A program made the translations under genes and the position numbers. Of a stretch of DNA of 64,000 bases, positions 34,911 to 44,333 are shown one piece after another. Positions within the stretch are counted from its first letter, which is position 1. Each line of letters starts with the position of its first letter. The notes under the pieces were generated by a model. It did not search any database, was not told the DNA's origin, and saw nothing but the letters and a program-made list of their open reading frames with translations. Source of the DNA: Mycobacterium colombiense CECT 3035. Lineage in GTDB: Bacteria; Actinomycetota; Actinomycetes; Mycobacteriales; Mycobacteriaceae. The stretch spans positions 4,154,001 to 4,218,000 of the forward strand of contig NZ_CP020821.1 of NCBI RefSeq assembly GCF_002105755.1. Direction: 5' to 3'.

Positions 34911-36472
34911 CCAGCCGGAAAGCCCGCGCGCTCTACGCCATTGGGCGGATGCGGGCGGCGACTAGGCGCCGGCGCGGACCGAAGGTGGCCATCATCGGCG
35001 CCGGCTTCGGCGGTCTGGGCGCGGCCGTCGCGCTGCGCCGCGCGGGCGTCGACGACCTGGTGATCATCGAGGGCGCCGACGGGGTCGGCGGCACCTGGCG
35101 GCGCAACACCTATCCCGGTGCGGCCTGCGATATCCAAAGCCACCTGTATTCGTTTTCCTTCGCCCCCAACACATCCTGGAGCCGTACCTACGCCCGGCAG
35201 CCGGAGATACTGGCCTACCTGGAATCGGTGGCCGACGACTTCGACCTGCGTCGCCATCTCCTGCTGGACACCACGGTCCGCTCCGTGCGGTGGGACGCGC
35301 GTGCCGGCGCGTGGCATTGCCGGCTGGAGCGCGACGGGCAGCCGTCCACCCTGACCGCCGACGTCGTCGTGTGCGCGGTCGGCCTGTTCGGTTCCGTCAA
35401 GCTCCCCGATATCGAGGGGCTGCGCGACTTCGCGGGCCCGGTGTTGCACACCGCCGCATGGGATCACGACCTCGATCTGGCCGGACGGAGCGTAGCGGTG
35501 ATCGGCACCGGCGCCAGCGGGGTTCAGCTGGTGCCCGAGCTGGCGAAGACCGCGGGGCACGTCACGGTCTTCCAACGCACCCCGCCGTGGATGGTGCCGA
35601 AGGACGACCGTCCCTACAGCGCAACCGAATTGGCCCGATTCAAACGCAGCCCGCTCGCCGTGCGACGCACCCGCTGGCAGATCTGGAAGTTCCAGCACGA
35701 CAACACCGCGACCTTCGCCGACGACCCCGTGGTGACGGCGCGCACGCAGATCGCGGCGTCGTTCCTGGACCGTACCGTCGACGACGAACCGTTGCGCCGG
35801 GCGCTCACGCCGGACTATCCGTTCCGCTGCAAGCGGGTGCTGCTCGGCGACGATTATTACCGGGCCCTGCAACGCGACAACGTCGAACTGGTCACCGACC
35901 CCATCGCGCGCATCGGCCCGGCATCGGTGATCACCGCATCGGGCGCGGACGTCGAGGTCGATGCCATCGTGCTGGCCACCGGCTTCGAGACGTCCCGCTA
36001 CCTGTCCGGCATCGACGTCGTCGGCGTCGGTGGACGAAAGCTGCACGAGCACTGGGGCGCCGACCCGAGCGCCTACCTAGGGGTGGCGGTCAGCGGATTC
36101 CCGAACTTCTTCATGCTCTACGGACCCAACACCAATCAGGGCGGCAACTCCATTGTCTACATCCTCGAGGCCGGGGCGCGGCTGGTCGCCAGCGCGGTCA
36201 GCCGGCTGGCGCGCCACGGCGGATACCTCGACGTGCGGCCGGAGGCCGAAAAGCGTTACAACGACGAGCTTTCCGCTGACCTGGAGCGCACCATCTGGAC
36301 GCAGTGCGACAGCTACTTCCGATCACCGTCCGGCCGGATCGTCACCCAATGGCCCTACACCGAGCTGGAGTACGCGCGGCGAACCTGGCGGCTGCGGGCG
36401 CGGGAATGGACCCACGGCAGGATGCGCGACGACGCCCGTGTGCCGAGAGTCGCCGTCGGCGCCGAGGAATAG
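34907..36472 (+). CDS. second Baeyer-Villiger-type flavin monooxygenase
   Basis: Protein of 521 residues. FAD motif GAGFGG (about residues 31-36), GGTWRRNTYPGAACD, the BVMO fingerprint FAGPVLHTAAWD, the NADPH motif GTGASGVQ and the C-terminal YGPNTNQGGNS are all present. It has no N-terminal extension, so it is not a recent duplicate of its neighbour. The GTG start is embedded in the stop of the first gene, meaning coupled translation. Tandem BVMOs could act on successive or different ketones of one pathway. Confidence 0.92.
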   Translation: MTSRKARALYAIGRMRAATRRRRGPKVAIIGAGFGGLGAAVALRRAGVDDLVIIEGADGVGGTWRRNTYPGAACDIQSHLYSFSFAPNTSWSRTYARQPEILAYLESVADDFDLRRHLLLDTTVRSVRWDARAGAWHCRLERDGQPSTLTADVVVCAVGLFGSVKLPDIEGLRDFAGPVLHTAAWDHDLDLAGRSVAVIGTGASGVQLVPELAKTAGHVTVFQRTPPWMVPKDDRPYSATELARFKRSPLAVRRTRWQIWKFQHDNTATFADDPVVTARTQIAASFLDRTVDDEPLRRALTPDYPFRCKRVLLGDDYYRALQRDNVELVTDPIARIGPASVITASGADVEVDAIVLATGFETSRYLSGIDVVGVGGRKLHEHWGADPSAYLGVAVSGFPNFFMLYGPNTNQGGNSIVYILEAGARLVASAVSRLARHGGYLDVRPEAEKRYNDELSADLERTIWTQCDSYFRSPSGRIVTQWPYTELEYARRTWRLRAREWTHGRMRDDARVPRVAVGAEE

Positions 36473-36572
36473 CCGGCCCAGGCCCGCCCGCGTGCTCGCG
36501 ACGGCCCAAACAGCTTGGGCGTATTTATCTTCAGGCTGATTCTCATGGCTGTCGCCGGGTAGCCCGATCGTT

Positions 36573-36590
36573 AACATTCTTAAAAATGTT
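36573..36590. promoter_or_regulatory. AT-rich palindrome upstream of the sulfate-binding protein gene
   Basis: The sequence AACATTCTTAAAAATGTT is symmetric at 16 of 18 positions, 60 bases upstream of the likely GTG start and after the monooxygenase stop. It stands out in GC-rich DNA. A metal or sulfur regulator site is possible; I do not recognise the box. Confidence 0.5.
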
Positions 36591-36650
36591 CGGTGCCACA
36601 CGAGGCTGTTTGGCACATCATCATGAATGGTGATGGGAGGTGTGGCTGGT

Positions 36651-37724
36651 GTGGTGAAACTGTTGCCACCCGATGCGGCGCGCCCGTCGCTACGCCTGCC
36701 CTGGCTCAGCATCCTGGGCGTGCTCGCCATCGTCGTCGCCACGACCGCGATCGTGCTGAAAAATCTCCCGACGGCTGGTTCCAACGAAATCCTCAACGTC
36801 TCCTACGACCCCACGCGCGAGTTGTACGCCGCGCTGGACAAGGAATTCGTCGCGGATTACCGCACGCACAACGGAACGACGCTGACCATCAAGGAGTCTC
36901 ACGGCGGATCGGGACGCCAGCTCCGCAGCGTGCTGGACGGCAGTCAAAAAGCCAGCGTGGTGTCGCTGGCACTGATCAGTGACATCGACACGCTCAGCAA
37001 GCGGGGCCTGATCGCCGGCAACTGGCAGCAGCGGTTGCCCAACGCCTCGGTGCCCTACACGTCGACCATCGTCTTCGTCGTCCGCAAGGGCAATCCCAAG
37101 GCAATTCACGACTGGCCCGACCTGACGAACCCCGACGTGGCCGTGGTGTCGCCGAACCCACGGACATCCGGCAACGGTCAGCTGAGCGTCCTGGCGGCGT
37201 GGGGCTCGGTCACCACCCGCGGCGGCACTCCGGCACAGGCGGTCGCCTACGTGAAGTCGCTGCTGCAGCACGTGGCGGTCGCCGACGCCGGGGCCCGCGG
37301 CGCCGGCGACAGTTTCGCGCTGGCCAAGATCGGCGATGCCCAGTTGACATGGGAGAACGAGGCGCTGCGTGAGGTCGCCGCGAACAGGGACGACCTGGAG
37401 GTGGTCTATCCGCCCGTCAGCATCCTCGCCCAGCCCGCGGTCGCATGGGTCGACGCGAACGTGACCGATCCGCAGACGGCGGCTCACGCCAAGGCCTACC
37501 TCGATTACCTGTTCACCGACGCCGCCCAGGAACAGGTGGCGCGATTCGGGTATCGCCCGTTCAAGCCGGCGATCCTGGCCAAGCACGCCGACCGGCTGCG
37601 CCCGCTGACGCTGTTCCCGATCAGCGCCATCGCCAAGGACTGGAGCGACGCCCGGGAACAGTTCTTCGGCACCAACGGAATCCTGGACATGATCTCGGCG
37701 CCCGGCGCGGCGTCGGGTGCGTAG
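36651..37724 (+). CDS. sulfate/thiosulfate-binding protein with N-terminal membrane anchor
   Basis: Protein of about 357 residues of the Sbp/SubI family ([60 protein letters not shown]). A single hydrophobic helix ([18 protein letters not shown]) replaces the usual lipobox, which is absent. GTG at 36651 is preferred because GGGAGG lies 10 bases upstream; ATG at 36627 is an alternative. No ABC permease or ATPase follows. Instead a SulP transporter starts 18 bases downstream, an unusual partner. Confidence 0.88.
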   Translation: MVKLLPPDAARPSLRLPWLSILGVLAIVVATTAIVLKNLPTAGSNEILNVSYDPTRELYAALDKEFVADYRTHNGTTLTIKESHGGSGRQLRSVLDGSQKASVVSLALISDIDTLSKRGLIAGNWQQRLPNASVPYTSTIVFVVRKGNPKAIHDWPDLTNPDVAVVSPNPRTSGNGQLSVLAAWGSVTTRGGTPAQAVAYVKSLLQHVAVADAGARGAGDSFALAKIGDAQLTWENEALREVAANRDDLEVVYPPVSILAQPAVAWVDANVTDPQTAAHAKAYLDYLFTDAAQEQVARFGYRPFKPAILAKHADRLRPLTLFPISAIAKDWSDAREQFFGTNGILDMISAPGAASGA

Positions 37725-37742
37725 CGGAAAGACGTCGAAAAC

Positions 37743-39518
37743 GTGGGTGTGCGTGTGAAATACGACCTGGTGAAGGGCCGGCACGATGTGGTCGCCGGCC
37801 TGACCGTCGCCGCCATTTCCTTCCCCCAAGCGATGGCCTATGCCCTGATCGCCGGGGTGGACCCGAGATTCGGCGTCTACTCGGCGATCGTCGTGACGGT
37901 CGTCGCCTCGATCTTCGGTTCGTCCTCGCATCTGATCAACGGACCGACCAGCGCCATCTCGCTACTGGTGTTCACGGCGCTGGCCTTCATCGACTCGGAA
38001 AACTCCAAGGAACTCTTCGAGGCGCTCTTCCTGCTCGCCGTGCTGGTCGGCGCATTCCAGATCGTGATAAGTCTGTTCAAGCTCGGCAACCTCACCCGCT
38101 ACATTTCCGAGTCGGTCATCATCGGCTTCATGGCGGCCGCGGCCTTCCTGCTCGCCATCGGGCAGCTGGGCAACGCACTGGGCGTCCGCGACAAGGGCAA
38201 CGGCCACATGCAGGTGCTGCGCCGCGTCTGGCTCACCCTGACCCACGGTGATCACATCAATTACCGCGCACTGACATTGAGCGCGGCGGCGGTGATCCTG
38301 GCTGTCGTGCTGCGCAAGCTGGTGCAGCGCTACGGATGGCCGCAGGTCGACATGCTCGCGGTGCTGATCATCACCGCGCTCATCGCGTACCTCGCCGGCT
38401 GGTCGACCCCGGGCCGGGGTGGGCACACCGCGGTGTCGGTGGCCGCCAAGATCCCGCGCAGCCTGCCCGGACCGCACGTGCCCGAGGTGCACACGGAGTG
38501 GCTGCCGCATCTGTCCACGGGGGCACTCGCCATCGCCTTCGTCGGCATCATCGAAGCGCTGTCGATCGCCAAAGCCATTGCCTACCAAACACAACAGAAG
38601 ATCGACTACAACCGCCAGATCATGGCCGAAGGCCTGGCCAACCTGACCGGTGGCTTCTTCCAGAGCCTGCCCGGGTCGGGCTCGCTGTCGCGGTCGGCGA
38701 TCAACTTCCAGTCCGGCGCCGCGACACGGTTCTCCGGAATCGTCTCGGCCGCCACGGTTGCCGCGGCCCTGCTGTTGTTCGCACCGCTGCTGCACTACGT
38801 TCCGCAGCCCGCGCTGGCCGGGCTGCTGCTCGTCACGGCCGCGCGCCTGGTGGACTTCAAGCGCCTGGTCTACACCCTCAAGGCTTCTCGCTACGACGCC
38901 GGGCTGGTGGTCGTGACCGCCTTCACCGGCATCGCCGTCGACCTCGACAAGTCGGTGCTGCTCGGGGTGGTCCTGTCAATCCTGCTGTTCGTGCCACGGG
39001 CGGCCAAGCTGAAGTCCAAGGAGCTGGTCGTCACACCCGAACGCGTGGTCCGCGAACGCATTCCGGGTGACTCAGCGGATCCCTCGATCGTCATCTACGA
39101 CCTCGAAGGCGAGTTGTTCTTCGGAGCCGCACCGGAATTGGATCGATACCTGACCGGGATCAGCCGGCGGATCACCGAAGGGGATATCGCGTTCGTGGTG
39201 TTGCGGCTCAAGCGGGTGCGCCACCCGGATGTGGTCTGCATCGAACGCATCGAGCAGTTCCTGCGCGAGACGACCGAACGTGGCGTTACCGTCCTGCTCG
39301 CCGGGGTGCGTCCCGACACGCTCGGCGTCCTCAACAACGTCGGCTTCCAGAGTTGGTTCCCGGCCGAGCAGGTCTTCCCCGAAGAGGACGAGGAATTCTC
39401 GGCCACCCTCAAGGCGGTGCGCTACGCCCACAACAGGCTGGCCGACCTGAAAGTCAAGGAGCCCTTCACCAGCGCGCCCGAACTCGCCCCGCACTCCGAG
39501 CTGTACTACCTGGTCTAG
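37743..39518 (+). CDS. SulP-family anion transporter with STAS domain
   Basis: Protein of 591 residues. The membrane part (about residues 1-410, with LTVAAISFPQAMAYALIAGV, NGPTSAISLL, SLPGSGSLSRSA) is followed by a cytoplasmic STAS domain (SIVIYDLEGELFFGAAPELD). SulP proteins import sulfate, bicarbonate or related anions. It probably works on the same anion as the upstream binding protein (inference from spacing). GTG at 37743 is used, with in-frame GTGs at 37749 and 37755 as alternatives. The stop shares CTAG with the convergent SDR stop. Confidence 0.93.
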   Translation: MGVRVKYDLVKGRHDVVAGLTVAAISFPQAMAYALIAGVDPRFGVYSAIVVTVVASIFGSSSHLINGPTSAISLLVFTALAFIDSENSKELFEALFLLAVLVGAFQIVISLFKLGNLTRYISESVIIGFMAAAAFLLAIGQLGNALGVRDKGNGHMQVLRRVWLTLTHGDHINYRALTLSAAAVILAVVLRKLVQRYGWPQVDMLAVLIITALIAYLAGWSTPGRGGHTAVSVAAKIPRSLPGPHVPEVHTEWLPHLSTGALAIAFVGIIEALSIAKAIAYQTQQKIDYNRQIMAEGLANLTGGFFQSLPGSGSLSRSAINFQSGAATRFSGIVSAATVAAALLLFAPLLHYVPQPALAGLLLVTAARLVDFKRLVYTLKASRYDAGLVVVTAFTGIAVDLDKSVLLGVVLSILLFVPRAAKLKSKELVVTPERVVRERIPGDSADPSIVIYDLEGELFFGAAPELDRYLTGISRRITEGDIAFVVLRLKRVRHPDVVCIERIEQFLRETTERGVTVLLAGVRPDTLGVLNNVGFQSWFPAEQVFPEEDEEFSATLKAVRYAHNRLADLKVKEPFTSAPELAPHSELYYLV

Positions 39519-40351
39519 CCGGCGGCGGACAGCCTGGCCCGTTCGGTCATCGACGCGATCACCCCGCCGTCGTTGAGAATGTCTGTGCCGGTGAGGTATC
39601 CGGCCTTCTCGCTGGCGCAGAAGGCGAGCAGCTCGGCCATCTCTTCCGGCTTGCCCCACCGCGGGACGGCCGCGTTGGCCACCATCGCGCCCGCGCCGGC
39701 CTGCTCCTCGAGCCGGCCCATCTCGGTGTCGATGGACCCCGGTGAGACCGAGACGATGCGCAGGCCGCGGGCGTTGAATCGCTCGGCCTGCGACTGGCTG
39801 TACCACTTCACGAAGCTCTTGCTCACGGCGTAGGCCAGACCGGATCGCGCCTCCTCGGGAGCGATGTCGCACGCCGCCAGCATGGCGTCCATGAATGCGT
39901 CGGTGTCGTCCAGCGCCTGCGGAAACTGGCTTGCTGGAACGATTTCCGCGGGCAGCATGTGCGCGGCCATCGATGCCACGTTGACGATCACCGCGCCCTC
40001 GCCGGCGACCGCGAAAAACTCCTCGTTGACGTTGACCGTGCCGACGGCGTTGGTCCGCATGACGTAATCGGCGGCGCCCATGCTCGGGCTGACCCCCGCG
40101 GTGTGGATGACGGACACGAGCGTCCCAAGGCTGCTCGCGGTCTTCAGCAGGTCCGCGACGGCGCGCCGGTCGGTGACGTCGCAGCCGACGGCGGTCGCGG
40201 CGATCCCGAGGTCTTGTAGGGTCGTGGCGGCGGCCGCCAGCCGGTCCTGCCTGACGTCGCACAGCACCAGGGTGTGGTCGCGGCCGACGATTTTCGCCGT
40301 GGCCAGGCCCATGCCGCCCGCGCCGCCTGTGATCACCGACACTCGATTCAT
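39515..40351 (-). CDS. SDR-family oxidoreductase with a long insertion
   Basis: Protein of 278 residues, ATG at 40351. It has the ITGGAGGMGLATA cofactor motif, HTAGVSPS and catalytic YAVSK. About 45 residues separate the catalytic serine region (NVASMAAH) from the YAVSK motif, where classical SDRs have 13; the insert includes PAEIVPASQFPQAL. The same type of insertion occurs in the SDR at 48263-49108. Substrate unknown. Confidence 0.88.
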   Translation of the reverse strand: MNRVSVITGGAGGMGLATAKIVGRDHTLVLCDVRQDRLAAAATTLQDLGIAATAVGCDVTDRRAVADLLKTASSLGTLVSVIHTAGVSPSMGAADYVMRTNAVGTVNVNEEFFAVAGEGAVIVNVASMAAHMLPAEIVPASQFPQALDDTDAFMDAMLAACDIAPEEARSGLAYAVSKSFVKWYSQSQAERFNARGLRIVSVSPGSIDTEMGRLEEQAGAGAMVANAAVPRWGKPEEMAELLAFCASEKAGYLTGTDILNDGGVIASMTERARLSAAG

Positions 40352-40416
40352 ACCTGGACCGTATACGCAGGCGGCCGCCGAACCCGGTGTGGGGCGGTCA
40401 TCGGCGCGACGGTGGC

Positions 40417-41715
40417 CTAGCGCGAATGTGCGGAACCCTGCGGTTCGTGGTGTGGGTGACCGGTGTGCCGGATCGCCGTGCCGAAGAACGGCGCCCGGAC
40501 GGTGGCAACTATCTGGCGTCGGTTGATGATCAGCGCGACGACGGCCACCGCGATGTAGACGCCGCAGAGCAGTAGCCGCCCCTGTGTCGAGAAGATCGGG
40601 AACTGGATCACGAACAACCCGAGCAGTGTGCACGCGGCGGCCCGGTGGAACCGCAGCGCCAGGATCAGCGCCACGCCCATCATCGTCTGGGTCGCGGTGA
40701 GCAGCACCTCCTCCACCTGCCGGGAATCCAGGTGCAGGGCGAACCCGCCACCGCCCAGCAGGTGGGCCAGGGGCAGCGACCCGATCAGCAGGGTCCACTG
40801 GTTGACCTTGGAGGAGATCAGCGTGGCGATGGCGGCGGTGCCCTTGCCCCGCGTGGCGAAGATGGTCGCGATGATGAATTCGGGCGCTTCGGAGGCCAGC
40901 GGGGCCAGCCACTGCACCAGCAGGAAGCGGTTGATGCCGAGCTCGGTGCCGGCGGCGACCAGGTTGTCGGCAAAGGGTTTGGCGCACAGCAGGATCACCC
41001 CACCGGACGCCAGGAACATCCCGACCACTGCGACGCGCCGCCCACGGTCGGGCAGGTCGCCCAAGGCGGCCGCCGTACCGATCAGGTCCGGCTCTTCGAC
41101 GTCGCCGTGGCTGATCTTGTAGAGGTAGAACCCGAACCAGGCCAGCAACGCCAGCCCGAGCCCGAAATGGATCTGCCCGCTCGCCGGGATCACGAACGCG
41201 AGGACGCCGGCGATCAGCAGGAATCCGAGTTCGACGCGATTTGCTGGCTCCAGCGTCAAGCCGGTGACCTTCGCCGAGCCGGACTTGCGCGCGACCAGGA
41301 TGCTCACCAGCACCACGACGGGCCAGCCCAGCCCCATCAACAACCGGTTGGACCCGGTCATGTTGGCCGCGGCGTACTGCGTGTAATCCGCGTTGTGGCC
41401 GGACACGTAGGCGTAATAGAGGTCGACGGCGTATTCGGGCAGCACCGCGATCAGGGCGAGCAACGCCGTGGCCAGCCCGCCGGACACGTCGATCTGCGCG
41501 GCCTCGGCCGCCCACGCCAGCAGGAAACTGGCCGCCACCACCGCCGCCCCGAAGATCAGCAGGGCGGGCACCGCACCGGTGTGCAGGCCCGCGATGCGCA
41601 CCACCACCGCAGGGGCGATGAATGCGCCGGTGATCAAGCCGGAGCGGGTCAGGGTGCGGCGCCGCCAGAGCGCCGTCGTCGAGACGGTGGCTGCGGGCCT
41701 GTCGGTGGCGAGCAT
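40417..41715 (-). CDS. CaCA-family cation exchanger
   Basis: Protein of 432 residues with about eleven hydrophobic segments. Two inverted repeats carry the alpha-repeat acidic motifs (ALIAVLPEYAVD in the first half and APLASEAPEFI in the second), as in Na+/Ca2+ and H+/Ca2+ exchangers. It probably exports Ca2+ or another cation in exchange for Na+ or H+. ATG at 41715 has AAGGA 5 bases upstream. A TAACCGGTTA palindrome lies 55 bases upstream. Confidence 0.88.
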   Translation of the reverse strand: MLATDRPAATVSTTALWRRRTLTRSGLITGAFIAPAVVVRIAGLHTGAVPALLIFGAAVVAASFLLAWAAEAAQIDVSGGLATALLALIAVLPEYAVDLYYAYVSGHNADYTQYAAANMTGSNRLLMGLGWPVVVLVSILVARKSGSAKVTGLTLEPANRVELGFLLIAGVLAFVIPASGQIHFGLGLALLAWFGFYLYKISHGDVEEPDLIGTAAALGDLPDRGRRVAVVGMFLASGGVILLCAKPFADNLVAAGTELGINRFLLVQWLAPLASEAPEFIIATIFATRGKGTAAIATLISSKVNQWTLLIGSLPLAHLLGGGGFALHLDSRQVEEVLLTATQTMMGVALILALRFHRAAACTLLGLFVIQFPIFSTQGRLLLCGVYIAVAVVALIINRRQIVATVRAPFFGTAIRHTGHPHHEPQGSAHSR

Positions 41716-41769
41716 CGTCATCCTTCGCACTGGCGATCGGGCGGCTACATCGGCTCGGGTGCCGTGGGT

Positions 41770-41779
41770 TAACCGGTTA
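41770..41779. promoter_or_regulatory. palindrome upstream of the cation exchanger
   Basis: TAACCGGTTA is a perfect 10-base palindrome flanked by GGG and CCC, 55 bases before the exchanger start. The rest of the 256-base gap (41716-41971) shows no gene. Its function is unknown. Confidence 0.3.
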
Positions 41780-41971
41780 CCCAACGTACCCGTAGCGGCC
41801 GGGGTCAGCAACGCAGCGGGTTGGCGAAACGTACGGCGCTCCCAAGCGCATCTTTGCTGTCCAGGGTGCTGCAGACGCAAAAGTTAGGGTGCCCTGATCT
41901 GAGACTTTGGCAAACCTCGTCGGCGGGCGATGGGGCCCGCAGCGAACGCCCGGCGTCGCCGCGGGTTGCGG

Positions 41972-42790
41972 CTAGGCGTCCGGGCCCATGGCCGCGGCGG
42001 CGGCCTGGGTGAACAGCTCGACGGCCTGATTGCGGCTCAGCGACGCCAGCAGCTGCGCCGCGGCGCGCATGGTGTCGCCCACCATCAGGGTGGGGCCGTT
42101 GCCGAGGTTCTCGAACGCCTCGGCGATCACGTCGGACACGGCCGCCGCGTCCGGCGGTACCTCGTCGGGCGACCCGAGCAGGCCGCGGGTGTACTCGAGT
42201 TCGCGCAATGCCGGGGTGTTGGTCTTGCCCAGGATCAGGCCCAGAACGTCGACGCCCTTATCGTGCAGTTCGGCCCACAGCGCCTCGGCGAAGACCATGT
42301 CGAACGCCTTCGACGCGCCGTAGGCGACCATGTTCGGCCCGCCGGCCAGCCCGGCCCCGGAACCGAAGATGACGATGCCGCCGCTGCCGCGCTCCACCAT
42401 CGCGGGCGCGTAATGGTGACACAACTGCATGGGCACCATGCAGTTCCGCTGCACCATCGCCTCGGCCGCTTCGATCGGATTGGCAAGGAAGGGCTCGAAA
42501 TTCGGGTCGGCACCGGCGCAGTACACGAGTGTGCCGATCTCCAGGTCGCCGGTTGCGGCGGCCACCGCCGCGGCGGCGCCCTGCTGAGCGAGATCGATTG
42601 CGACGGCTCTGGTTTGCGCCGACGTCCTGGCCTCGATGTCGGCGGCGACCCGGTCGAGCACGGCCTGCCGGCGGGCGAGCAGCACCACGTTGACGCCACG
42701 CTCGGCTAGCCCTTCGGCGAACGCCGCACCCATACCGTCGGAGGCGCCGGCCACCAACGCCCAGGGCCCGTATTTCGTTGCGAACGTCAT
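41972..42790 (-). CDS. SDR-family oxidoreductase
   Basis: Protein of 272 residues: VAGASDGMGAAFA, YCAGADP in place of NNAG, GSGAG and catalytic YGASK. The ATG directly abuts the SnoaL-like stop, and GGAGGA overlapping that stop serves as ribosome site. It is the last gene of the ADH/SnoaL/SDR operon under the IclR regulator. The long C-terminal helical tail (MRAAAQLLASLSRNQAVEL) is like SDRs acting on fatty or steroid substrates. Confidence 0.9.
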   Translation of the reverse strand: MTFATKYGPWALVAGASDGMGAAFAEGLAERGVNVVLLARRQAVLDRVAADIEARTSAQTRAVAIDLAQQGAAAAVAAATGDLEIGTLVYCAGADPNFEPFLANPIEAAEAMVQRNCMVPMQLCHHYAPAMVERGSGGIVIFGSGAGLAGGPNMVAYGASKAFDMVFAEALWAELHDKGVDVLGLILGKTNTPALRELEYTRGLLGSPDEVPPDAAAVSDVIAEAFENLGNGPTLMVGDTMRAAAQLLASLSRNQAVELFTQAAAAAMGPDA

Positions 42791-43204
42791 CTATCCTCCT
42801 CCGATCGTCGTGATGCGAACCTGCGTGTAGCGCCGGCGGGCGATGCGCCACCCTGCCGGCGTGCGCACGATGTCGTCGTCGTAGAACCCGATCGCGTTGA
42901 CGCCGGAGTTGTTGTCGCCGGCCATGATCAGGCCGTCGATGTAGGTGCGTGCCGTGGCTTTGTCGCCGTCGACGGTGATGGCGTGGTTGGTCAGGCGGTG
43001 CAGCGTGTGTCCCGCCAGGGCGTGCACCTGCTCCATGAAGTCGGCGACGGCGTCGACGCCGTTCCAGGCGCCGATCTCGCCGTAGTCCAGTTGGCAGTCG
43101 TCGGTGAACACGGTGCGAAACAGCGGCCAGTCGCGCCGGTCGATGCCCGTCGCATACCGCACCAGCAGCTCCGAGATGTCTTGGCGGTCATCGCGTTCGC
43201 TCAC
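42791..43204 (-). CDS. SnoaL/NTF2-like protein
   Basis: Protein of 137 residues with the SnoaL_4-type pattern: an N-terminal helix (ISELLVRYATGIDRRDWPLF), then FTDDCQLDYGEIGAW and WRIARRRYTQVRI. These small cone-shaped proteins act as isomerases, dehydratases or hydrolases or simply bind ligand. Its GTG start overlaps the ADH stop (GTGA). The Asp and His that are catalytic in ketosteroid isomerases cannot be assigned confidently. Confidence 0.88.
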   Translation of the reverse strand: MSERDDRQDISELLVRYATGIDRRDWPLFRTVFTDDCQLDYGEIGAWNGVDAVADFMEQVHALAGHTLHRLTNHAITVDGDKATARTYIDGLIMAGDNNSGVNAIGFYDDDIVRTPAGWRIARRRYTQVRITTIGGG

Positions 43205-44253
43205 GAGTGGTCTCCGTTCGGGCGGACAATGATCCGGGGCGGGCCCTCGGACCTGCGGGCCTGATCCAGAGCCTCGGGCACCTCGTCGAGGCCGATGATC
43301 TTGCCGATGCTCGGCAGCGGGTCCAGCCGGCCCGCCGCGATGGCGTCGAGCGTGCCGTACCAGTCCTGCGGGTGCGGACCGCCGCCGAACTGAATCGTCA
43401 CGCCCTGCCTGGTGGCGGTGGTGATGTCGAGGGTGTCGCCCGTGTACCAGCCGCCCGCGCAGTAGATACGGGTGCCCATGTCGGCGGACTCCACCAGCTG
43501 CTGGATCAGCCCGGGTGCGCCCACACATTCGAATACGACTGCCGGTCCGGGTAATCCGCGCTGCGCGCGCACCTCGTTGAAGGCGTCGAACGCTGACTTT
43601 TCACCCGGGTCGACCAGCACGTGCGCGCCGAAGCGGTCACCGGCAAGCCGGCGCCGATCGGCATTGAAGTCGGCGACGACGATGGGTTCGATGCCGCGGA
43701 CGGCCAGGGCCGCGACGGCCGAGAGCCCGATCGCCCCCGCGCCGATGACGATGGGGATCTCGCCGGGCTGCAGCCGCGCCGAGCGCACGTAGAACTCGCC
43801 GACCGCGAACGCGTCGGTCAATGCCACGGCATCGCTGGACACCCCGCCCGGGACGGGCTTGGCGGCCACCTCCGAAACCACCAGCAGCTCAGCAAAACTG
43901 CCCTGCGCCTCGGGATGCTGACCGATGATGCGCATTCCGCCGGCGCCGCCGTCGACCAGGCGGACCGGCATGGCCGTCACGCGCGTACCGACGGCGTACT
44001 GGTCGGTGCAGTCCGGCCCGTGCCCGACGACCTCGCCGACGAATTCGTGGCCGAGCACGATGTCACGGTCGCTGTCGTACAGCGAGCGGCCGGTCGGGTC
44101 GTCGACGGCGAGCTCGGGGTGATCCATGAAATGCACGTCGGACGCGCAGATCGCGGTGCTCAACGTGCGCAGCAGCAGCTCACCGGGCCCGGGCTCGGGG
44201 TCCGGCGTCTCGCGGACCTGCAACCGGCCGTCGCGTAACACCACAGCGCGCAA
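43201..44253 (-). CDS. zinc-type (MDR) alcohol dehydrogenase
   Basis: Protein of 350 residues. Catalytic zinc ligands lie in ICASDVHF (Cys) and VLGHEFVGE (His, Glu). The four-cysteine structural zinc loop is absent; that region reads MPVRLVDGGAGGMRI. The cofactor motif is GAGAIGLSAVAAL. The start is TTG at 44253, keeping the usual MRAVVL beginning. First gene of the three-gene operon, divergent from the IclR gene with direct repeats between. The likely reaction is oxidation of an alcohol to be handled by the downstream SDR. Confidence 0.9.
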   Translation of the reverse strand: MRAVVLRDGRLQVRETPDPEPGPGELLLRTLSTAICASDVHFMDHPELAVDDPTGRSLYDSDRDIVLGHEFVGEVVGHGPDCTDQYAVGTRVTAMPVRLVDGGAGGMRIIGQHPEAQGSFAELLVVSEVAAKPVPGGVSSDAVALTDAFAVGEFYVRSARLQPGEIPIVIGAGAIGLSAVAALAVRGIEPIVVADFNADRRRLAGDRFGAHVLVDPGEKSAFDAFNEVRAQRGLPGPAVVFECVGAPGLIQQLVESADMGTRIYCAGGWYTGDTLDITTATRQGVTIQFGGGPHPQDWYGTLDAIAAGRLDPLPSIGKIIGLDEVPEALDQARRSEGPPRIIVRPNGDHS

Positions 44254-44264
44254 AGCACTAACTT

Positions 44265-44293
44265 TCTCGAATAATCGATATAAGATCTCGAAT
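44265..44293. promoter_or_regulatory. candidate IclR operator (direct repeats)
   Basis: TCTCGAAT occurs at 44265-44272 and again at 44286-44293, exactly 21 bases apart, or two helical turns. The site is in the AT-rich gap between the divergent ADH operon and the IclR gene. Confidence 0.5.
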
Positions 44294-44333
44294 GTTCGTC
44301 TAACTCTAAACGCCGTCGTAAAGGAGTCAAGCG

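Noticed and set aside
33539..36472. A 977-codon frame that would fuse extra sequence to the second monooxygenase
   Set aside because: Its first 456 codons lie in another frame of the first monooxygenase; the second gene starts at the coupled GTG at 34907.
39515..41515. A 666-codon frame suggesting an extended SDR
   Set aside because: The part beyond 40351 is an out-of-frame reading of the cation exchanger; the SDR begins at the ATG at 40351.
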